Origin: Nocardia panacis
GTDB lineage: Bacteria; Actinomycetota; Actinomycetes; Mycobacteriales; Mycobacteriaceae
Reading direction: 5' to 3'
Assembly (NCBI RefSeq): GCF_003598715.1
Contig: NZ_QZFU01000019.1
Coordinates: 248,001-312,000, forward strand
DNA: 64,000 bases
Shown: one piece after another, positions 58,380 through 64,000 of the stretch
Numbering within the stretch: the stretch's first letter is position 1
Layout: each line of letters begins with the position of its first letter
Translations under genes and position numbers: made by a program
The notes under the pieces: model-generated
Seen by the model: only the letters and a program-made list of their open reading frames with translations
Databases searched by the model: none
Told to the model about the DNA's origin: nothing

Positions 58380-59009
58380 TTACTGGTCGGTGTCGGGCTC
58401 GGCGGCGTCGGAATGATCGACGCCGGGCGATCCGGTGGCGAGCTTCGCCAACCCGGCCCAGCGGGGGTCAAGTATCGCATGCCCGTGGTCCGAACCCGCA
58501 ATCGCCATGCGCACGCCGCATTCGGGGCACAGTCCGGCACAGTCGGGTTCGCACAGCGGTTGCAGCGGAAGTTCGAGTCCGATCGCGTCGACGAGCACCG
58601 GCTCCAGGTCGATGGTGTCATCGACCAGGCGGTAGATCTCGTCGGCTTCGGTCGTCTGCTCGGTGGCGCTGTCCGGATAGGCGAACAGCTCCGTGAGCCG
58701 CAATTCGACCGAATCGGTGAACGGCTCCAGGCAGCGCGAGCACTCCCCCGCGGTCGGCGCGGAAAGGGTGCCGGTGACCAGCACGCCCTCGGAGACCGAC
58801 TGCAAGGTGAGATCGAGTTCGACGGGAGCGCCCTCGGGGATGGCGATCAGGTCGAGGCCGATGCGGCGCTCGGCGGCGATGGTGCGGCTCAGCGGGCGCA
58901 TACTGCCCGGTGCGCGGCCGAGACTGCGCACGTCCAGCACAAAACCACCGTCCGACCGGCGGCGCGATACCGTACGGGGACGCGAGGCGGAACCGGATCC
59001 GGCGGACAT
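58380..59009 (-). CDS. DUF177 (YceD-like) protein
   Basis: The protein is 209 aa from [11 protein letters not shown]. It has [40 protein letters not shown] and the C-terminal [17 protein letters not shown], with Cys pairs typical of DUF177. In other bacteria the family is linked to 23S rRNA accumulation. It is the usual gene upstream of rpmF. Confidence 0.93.
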   Translation of the reverse strand: MSAGSGSASRPRTVSRRRSDGGFVLDVRSLGRAPGSMRPLSRTIAAERRIGLDLIAIPEGAPVELDLTLQSVSEGVLVTGTLSAPTAGECSRCLEPFTDSVELRLTELFAYPDSATEQTTEADEIYRLVDDTIDLEPVLVDAIGLELPLQPLCEPDCAGLCPECGVRMAIAGSDHGHAILDPRWAGLAKLATGSPGVDHSDAAEPDTDQ

Positions 59010-59087
59010 CGCGAACTCACTTACATTTCGGGGGGAATGGGCAACCACTCAACAATACCGAAGTGCGCGGTCCCGACCCAAACCGGG

Positions 59088-59834
59088 TTAGCGACGGTAT
59101 TCGCCCGCATAGTCCGGGACGCCGCCACCGGTACGCAACTGGTGACGTCCGCGGCCCACGGTGCGCATGGTCGCGTTGAGGATCTCCTCGAAGTCGGCGA
59201 GCTTGGTATCGACGTAGTCATCGCATTCGGTCCGCAGCCGGTCGGCCTCGGCCTGCGCGCCGTCGACGAGGCGGGCGGATTCGGCGTGCGCGGCCCGCAC
59301 CACCTCGGTCTGGGCGACGAGGCGGGCCTGTTCGGCCTTGCCGTCGGCGACCGAACGCTCATAAGACGCCTTGCCCGCCTCGATCATGCGCTCGGATTCG
59401 GTCCTGGCCCGGCCGGTGACCTCGGCATGTTCGGCCTTGCCGTCGGCGACGATCCGGTCGGCCTCGGTCTGCGCGGAGTCGACCAGGTGGTCGGCGTGCG
59501 CACTGGCCTCGGCCACCATCCGGTCCGCGTGCGCCTTGGCGTCGGCGAGGATGCGATCGGCCTCTTCCCTCGCGCCGGTCACGGTTTCGTGGGCCTGCTT
59601 GTTCGCGCCGGTGACGGTGGCCTCGGCACCGTTGCGGGCGTCGGTGACGATTTTGTCGCGATGGTCGAGGACGTCCTGGGCGTCGTCGAGTTCGCCGGGG
59701 AGGGCGTCGCGGACATCGTCGAGCAGTTCGAGGACCTCGCCGCGCGGAACGATGCAGCTGCGCGTCGGCGGGATGCCGCGCGCCTCCTCGACGATGGCCA
59801 CCAGTTCGTCGAGTGCTTCGAATACGCGATACAT
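59088..59834 (-). CDS. DivIVA-like septal coiled-coil protein (SepIVA type)
   Basis: The protein is 248 aa. The N-terminal MYRVFEALDELVAIVEEARG and CIVPRGEVLELLDDVRDALP are followed by a long Ala/Glu/Asp-rich coiled coil with repeated DGKAE/EADRIVAD units (about 55-225). It occupies the place of SepIVA in mycobacteria, an essential protein of septation and polar membrane organisation. The name rests on synteny and the N-terminal match. Confidence 0.85.
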   Translation of the reverse strand: MYRVFEALDELVAIVEEARGIPPTRSCIVPRGEVLELLDDVRDALPGELDDAQDVLDHRDKIVTDARNGAEATVTGANKQAHETVTGAREEADRILADAKAHADRMVAEASAHADHLVDSAQTEADRIVADGKAEHAEVTGRARTESERMIEAGKASYERSVADGKAEQARLVAQTEVVRAAHAESARLVDGAQAEADRLRTECDDYVDTKLADFEEILNATMRTVGRGRHQLRTGGGVPDYAGEYRR

Positions 59835-60035
59835 GGTCTTACCCCGCTCTCGTTCCCGGCAAATATCGCCTTGTCGCCCAGTGTGCCTCCGATCACCGCG
59901 CGCGCCGAATCACGCTCCGGTGTGTCGCGCCAGTGTCTCGCACACCACAGCAATCAAGTGGAGGCTATCCCTCCGTTTGGTGTTAAATTTGATCGACAAG
60001 AGCGAAATTCGAATCGACGACGTATCGGAAGAGCC

Positions 60036-60554
60036 ATGGCAGTCCTGCAAGCACCCCGCCCGACGGCACTGGCGGCCGTCAGCGTGTTCGTGCCATGGGG
60101 CGTCCCGTACTACCCGATCCCCGGACCGCGATCACGCCAAATCGGCGCGCGCGCCATGACCTACCTGCGCGGCGATCACGCCTTCCCGCAGTTGATCCGC
60201 TTCGCGCTGGTCGGCGGGTCCAGCAATGTGGCCTATGTGCTGCTGTTCTTCGCCATGCACGGCATCGGCTCGCTGTGGGCCAATGTGGCGGGCTCGATCG
60301 TGAGCACCATCATCGCCAACGAACTGCACCGCCAACTCACGTTCCACGCCAGCGATCGGGTCGGCTGGTTCACCGCCCAGATCGAGGGCGGCGGGCTGGC
60401 GCTCGTCGGCCTCGGCATCACCACCGCGGGCTTGGCCGCCCTGGATCTGTGGGCTCCCGGCATCGGCGGGACCATGCAGGCCGCCGCCATTCTCGCCATC
60501 ACCGCCGCGGTCGGCGGGCTGCGCTTCGTGGCCTTGCGCGGCTGGGTCTTCTAG
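60036..60554 (+). CDS. GtrA-like membrane protein
   Basis: The protein is 172 aa from an ATG after GGAAGAG. There are four membrane segments. LIRFALVGGSSNVAYVLLFF and ANVAGSIVSTIIANELHRQL, then a C-terminal RFVALRGWVF, match GtrA, a family that helps move lipid-linked sugars across the membrane. It stands alone, convergent with coaD. A shorter start at 60156 (MTYLRGDHAF) is possible. Confidence 0.85.
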   Translation: MAVLQAPRPTALAAVSVFVPWGVPYYPIPGPRSRQIGARAMTYLRGDHAFPQLIRFALVGGSSNVAYVLLFFAMHGIGSLWANVAGSIVSTIIANELHRQLTFHASDRVGWFTAQIEGGGLALVGLGITTAGLAALDLWAPGIGGTMQAAAILAITAAVGGLRFVALRGWVF

Positions 60555-60568
60555 GGCCGGGTCTCCAA

Positions 60569-61054
60569 CTACGCCTTGCGTTCGGCCAGACGGGCCAGCA
60601 GGCGTTTGTGCACGGAGGGCGGGAGCATATCGGTGACATCGCCGCCGAAGGACGCGACCTCCTTCACCAGCGAGCTGGACAGCATGCTGAAGGCGGGATT
60701 GGTGGCGATGAAGAAGGTGTCGACGCCGGAGAGCTTCTTGTTCATCTGCGCCATCTGCAATTCGTAACCGAAGTCGATGGCGTCGCGCAGACCCTTGACG
60801 ATAGCGGTGACGCCCTGCGCCTTGGCGAAGTCGACGAGCAGGCCGTACCACGACTCGACCCGCACATTGGGCAGGTGGGCCGTGGCCTCGCGCAGCATCT
60901 CCATCCGCTCGTCGACGGTGAACATGCCCTGCTTGTTCTTATTGATCATGACGGTCACCACGACCTCGTCGAACTGGGCGGCGACCCTGGTGAAGACGTC
61001 GATATGTCCGTTGGTCACCGGGTCGAAGGATCCGGGGCACAGCGCTCCTGCCAT
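60569..61054 (-). CDS. coaD: Phosphopantetheine adenylyltransferase
   Basis: The protein is 161 aa. [20 protein letters not shown] includes the TNGH nucleotidyltransferase motif. [20 protein letters not shown] and the C-terminal [20 protein letters not shown] are family signatures. It makes dephospho-CoA in coenzyme A synthesis. Confidence 0.96.
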   Translation of the reverse strand: MAGALCPGSFDPVTNGHIDVFTRVAAQFDEVVVTVMINKNKQGMFTVDERMEMLREATAHLPNVRVESWYGLLVDFAKAQGVTAIVKGLRDAIDFGYELQMAQMNKKLSGVDTFFIATNPAFSMLSSSLVKEVASFGGDVTDMLPPSVHKRLLARLAERKA

Positions 61055-61106
61055 GGCACGACGCTAGCACCGCCGCGACCGGACGGTCGGGACCGGTCGC
61101 GACGTT

Positions 61107-61661
61107 TCAGCACTCGGCCAGTTCGATCCTGGTCTCGCCGTATTTGCGCGCCTTCAGGGCGGAATATCCCTCGGGCCAGACGATTTCGGGTGAGCGAATG
61201 GACCGCTCGACCACCACGAGCGCGCCGGGAGCCAACCAGCCGCGCCCGCGCAGCAGCCGCAGATCGCCCTCGACCTCGGCCGTATCCAGCTCGTATGGCG
61301 GATCGCTGAACACCAGGTCGAATCCGCCTGCGACCGAACCGGATTCGAGGACGCTCGTCACCGCGCCGACCCGCAGTTCCGCACCGGGCAGGCCGAGTTC
61401 GGCGATATTGCCGCGCACGACGGCGGCGGCACGGCGATCCGACTCCACCAGCAGGGCGCCGCGCGCCCCGCGCGAGAGTGCCTCCAAACCCAGCGCGCCG
61501 GATCCGGCGTACAGATCCAGCACCCGGATATCGGTCAGATCCAGGCGCGCGTCGATGGCACTGAACAGCGCCTCGCGCACCCGATCCGAGGTGGGGCGGG
61601 TGCCCGCGGGCGGGACGCGCAACCGTCGCCCGCCCGCGGCGCCCGCAACGATGCGGGTCAT
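61107..61661 (-). CDS. rsmD: 16S rRNA (guanine966-N2)-methyltransferase RsmD
   Basis: The protein is 184 aa. The SAM motif is VLDLYAGSGALGLEALSRGA and the catalytic motif is DLVFSDPPYELD. The start TRPTSDRVREALFSAID is typical. Its ATG overlaps the pyc stop (ATGA), so it is co-transcribed with pyc. Confidence 0.95.
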   Translation of the reverse strand: MTRIVAGAAGGRRLRVPPAGTRPTSDRVREALFSAIDARLDLTDIRVLDLYAGSGALGLEALSRGARGALLVESDRRAAAVVRGNIAELGLPGAELRVGAVTSVLESGSVAGGFDLVFSDPPYELDTAEVEGDLRLLRGRGWLAPGALVVVERSIRSPEIVWPEGYSALKARKYGETRIELAEC

Positions 61662-64000
61662 TCGGCGGCGGTCTCGCGCACCGCGACCTCGATGAGCAGG
61701 TCGCCGCCCTCCACCTGCTGCACCGGCCCGATGGCCAACCGCCCGATCACGCCCGCGCGCGGCGCGGTGATGGCGGCCTCCATTTTCATGGCCTCGATGG
61801 TGGCGATGACATCGCCCGCCGCGATGGTCTCGCCCTCGGCCACCGACAGGGTGACCACACCGGCGAACGGTGCGGCGATATGGCCCGGATTGGTGCGATC
61901 CGCCTTCTCTGCGGCCGGGATCTCGCTCGCGATGGACCGGTCGCGCACCGCCACCGGGCGCAACTGACCGTTCAGGATGCACATGACCGTGCGCATGCCG
62001 CGCTCATCCGGCTCCGAGATGGCCTCCAACCCGATGAGCAGGGTGACACCCTTCTCCAACTGGACCCGGTGCTCCTCGCCGTGGCGCAGACCGTAGAAGA
62101 ACTGGTTGGCCGACAGTCCGGTGGTGTTGCCGTACTTCTCCCGATGCGCCTCGAATTCGGCTGTGGGACCGGGGAACAGCAGACGGTTGAGGGTGGCGCG
62201 CCGCTGCTCGGAGTCGCCCGCGAGGCCGGCCTCGTCGGCCGGGGTGAGCGCTGTCTCCGGTTTGGCGGGGCCGCGACCGTCGAGCGCGCGGCTGCGGAAC
62301 GGTTCGGGCCAACCACCCGCCGGGGTGCCCAACTCGCCGCGCAGGAATCCGATCACCGAATCCGGGATGTCGTAGCGGGCCGGGTCGGCGGCGAAATCCT
62401 CGATATCCACCCCGGTGCCGACCAGCGCGAGCGCCAGATCACCGACCACCTTGGATGAGGGCGTCACCTTGATGAGGCGACCGAGCAGCCTGTCCGCGGC
62501 GGCGTATTTGGCCTCGACCTCCTCGAAGCGATCGCCGAGGCCCAGCGCGATGGCCTGTTGACGCAGGTTCGAGAGCTGACCGCCGGGAATCTCGTGAGTG
62601 TAGACCCGACCGGTGGGCGCGGGCAGCCCGGATTCGAAGGGCGCGTACACCTTTCGCAGCGACTCCCAGTAGGGCTCGAGATCGCACACACTGCCCAGAT
62701 CAAGGCCGGTGTCGTATTCGCTGTTGGCCGCGGCGGCGACGATGGCCGAGAGCGCGGGCTGGCTGGTGGTGCCCGCCATGGGCGAGCTCGCGCCGTCGAC
62801 GGCGTCCGCGCCCGCCTGCCAGGCGGCGAGGTAGGTGGCCAACTGACCGCCCGGAGTGTCGTGGGTGTGCACATGGACCGGCAGATCGAAATTGGCGCGC
62901 AGGGCGGTGACGAGTTTCGCGGCGGCGGGAGCCCGCAACAACCCGGCCATATCCTTGACCGCGAGCACGTGCGCGCCCGCGTCCACCATTTGCTCGGCGA
63001 GCTTCAGGTAGTAGTCCAGGGTGTAGAGGGTCTCGTTCGGGTTGGTCAGGTCGCCGGTGTAGCTCATGGCGACTTCGGCTATGGCCGTGCCGGTTTCGCG
63101 CACCGCGTCGATGGCGGGGCGCATCTGGTCCACATTGTTGAGCGCGTCGAAGATGCGGAAGATATCGATGCCGGTGGCGGTGGCCTCGGCGACGAAGGCG
63201 CGAGTGACCTGCTCCGGGTAGGGCGTGTAGCCGACGGTGTTGCGGCCGCGCAGCAGCATCTGCAGGCAGATATTCGGAATGGCCTCGCGCAGCGCGGCCA
63301 ACCGCTCCCACGGGTCCTCGTAGAGGAAGCGCAGCGCCACATCGTAGGTGGCCCCGCCCCATGCCTCGATGGACAGCAGCTCCGGAGTCAGCCGCGCGAC
63401 GTGGCCTGCGACATCGAGCAGGCCGTTGGTGCGCACGCGGGTTGCCAGCAGGGACTGGTGCGCGTCACGGAAGGTGGTGTCGGTGACACCGAGCGCGCGT
63501 TGGGCACGCAGATCACGCGCGAAACCCTCCGGGCCGAGGCGCAGCAGCCGCTGCCGCGAGCCGTCCGGCGGGGGGACGCTCAGGTCGATCGCGGGCAGCT
63601 TGTCGTGCGGGTAGACCTTGGTGGGGCGCTCACCGTGCGGTTTGTTGACGGTGACATCGGCCAGGTAGGTCAGGATCTTGGTGCCGCGGTCGGCCGAACC
63701 GCGCTGCGTGAGCAACTGGGGGCGCTCCTCGATGAACGAGGTGGTGACCCGGCCCGCGCCGAAATCCGGATCGTCGAGCACGGCGAGCAGGAACGGGATG
63801 TTGGTGGTGACGCCGCGAATGCGGAACTCCGCCAGCGCGCGCCGCGCCCTGGCCACCGCCGCGTCGAAATCGCGGCCGCGGCAGGTGAGTTTGACCAGCA
63901 TCGAGTCGAAGTGGGCACCGATCTCGGCGCCCAGGTTGGCTCCGCCGTCGAGTCGGATGCCCGCGCCGCCGGGGGTGCGGTAGGCGGTGATGCGGCCGGT
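61658..64000 (-). CDS. pyc: Pyruvate carboxylase (5' part beyond the window)
   Basis: At least 780 codons are open to the window edge. Visible: the end of the biotin carboxylase domain (GAEIGAHFDSMLVKLTCRGR), the carboxyltransferase domain (TDTTFRDAHQSLLATRVRTN, IEAWGGATYDVALRFLYEDP, VHVHTHDTPGGQLATYLAAW, ending LGLGDRFEEVEAKYAAADRL) and the biotin carrier with VIATIEAMKMEAAI. It converts pyruvate to oxaloacetate. Single-chain form. Confidence 0.96.
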   Translation of the reverse strand, partial: TGRITAYRTPGGAGIRLDGGANLGAEIGAHFDSMLVKLTCRGRDFDAAVARARRALAEFRIRGVTTNIPFLLAVLDDPDFGAGRVTTSFIEERPQLLTQRGSADRGTKILTYLADVTVNKPHGERPTKVYPHDKLPAIDLSVPPPDGSRQRLLRLGPEGFARDLRAQRALGVTDTTFRDAHQSLLATRVRTNGLLDVAGHVARLTPELLSIEAWGGATYDVALRFLYEDPWERLAALREAIPNICLQMLLRGRNTVGYTPYPEQVTRAFVAEATATGIDIFRIFDALNNVDQMRPAIDAVRETGTAIAEVAMSYTGDLTNPNETLYTLDYYLKLAEQMVDAGAHVLAVKDMAGLLRAPAAAKLVTALRANFDLPVHVHTHDTPGGQLATYLAAWQAGADAVDGASSPMAGTTSQPALSAIVAAAANSEYDTGLDLGSVCDLEPYWESLRKVYAPFESGLPAPTGRVYTHEIPGGQLSNLRQQAIALGLGDRFEEVEAKYAAADRLLGRLIKVTPSSKVVGDLALALVGTGVDIEDFAADPARYDIPDSVIGFLRGELGTPAGGWPEPFRSRALDGRGPAKPETALTPADEAGLAGDSEQRRATLNRLLFPGPTAEFEAHREKYGNTTGLSANQFFYGLRHGEEHRVQLEKGVTLLIGLEAISEPDERGMRTVMCILNGQLRPVAVRDRSIASEIPAAEKADRTNPGHIAAPFAGVVTLSVAEGETIAAGDVIATIEAMKMEAAITAPRAGVIGRLAIGPVQQVEGGDLLIEVAVRETAAE

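Overview
The window is high-GC actinobacterial DNA. Its conserved backbone matches the order known from mycobacteria and nocardiae: amidohydrolase, ffh, glnD, glnB, amt, ftsY, smc, acylphosphatase, OsmC, mutM, rnc, rpmF, DUF177, SepIVA-like, coaD, rsmD, pyc. Gene content and codon style suggest Nocardia or a close relative. This is an inference; no rRNA or tRNA gene was seen to fix it.

Layout. (1) 1-465: 5' part of an amidohydrolase gene. (2) 515-10778: a low-GC integrated element of about 10.24 kb in the 3' end of ffh. It is bounded by a 21-bp direct repeat and carries a large serine integrase, an XRE/DUF6879 regulatory cassette, a Bro-N antirepressor, many short phage-like genes and an Acb2-type cyclic-nucleotide sponge. 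(3) 10.7-30 kb: core block for protein targeting (ffh, ftsY), nitrogen control (glnD-glnB-amt) and chromosome organisation (smc), with a few lineage genes. (4) 29.5-38.2 kb: the Kdp potassium system, with kdpD-kdpE divergent from kdpFABC. (5) 38.3-42.7 kb: a HigBA-like module, a PstS-like protein, a PHP protein and a dihydrofolate-reductase-fold protein. (6) 42.7-56.5 kb: an accessory island lying between the intact mutM gene and its former downstream neighbours. It contains three displaced mutM 3' fragments, two toxin-antitoxin pairs, two protein kinases (one broken), a truncated UvrD helicase, an IS3-family element and two candidate defence loci. (7) 56.5-64 kb: core genes mutM to pyc.

How the genes work together. 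Ffh and FtsY form the SRP targeting GTPase pair. Amt imports ammonium, GlnB(GlnK) senses 2-oxoglutarate and ATP/ADP and docks on Amt, and GlnD modifies GlnB. KdpDE senses potassium need and switches on KdpFABC. The ffh element appears to integrate by a serine recombinase acting at a near-palindromic site, and it swaps the last codons of ffh for its own. The mutM island looks like the result of repeated site-specific insertions at one point inside mutM, each leaving a copy of the displaced 3' end.

The best candidates for an undescribed system are: (a) the two-gene locus at 49.26-53.42 kb, with a Mrr-like nuclease beside a DUF262-HNH-AlbA_2-DUF4357 fusion; (b) the mutM hotspot that carries it; and (c) the ffh-borne element with an Acb2-like anti-CBASS gene and no visible virion genes.
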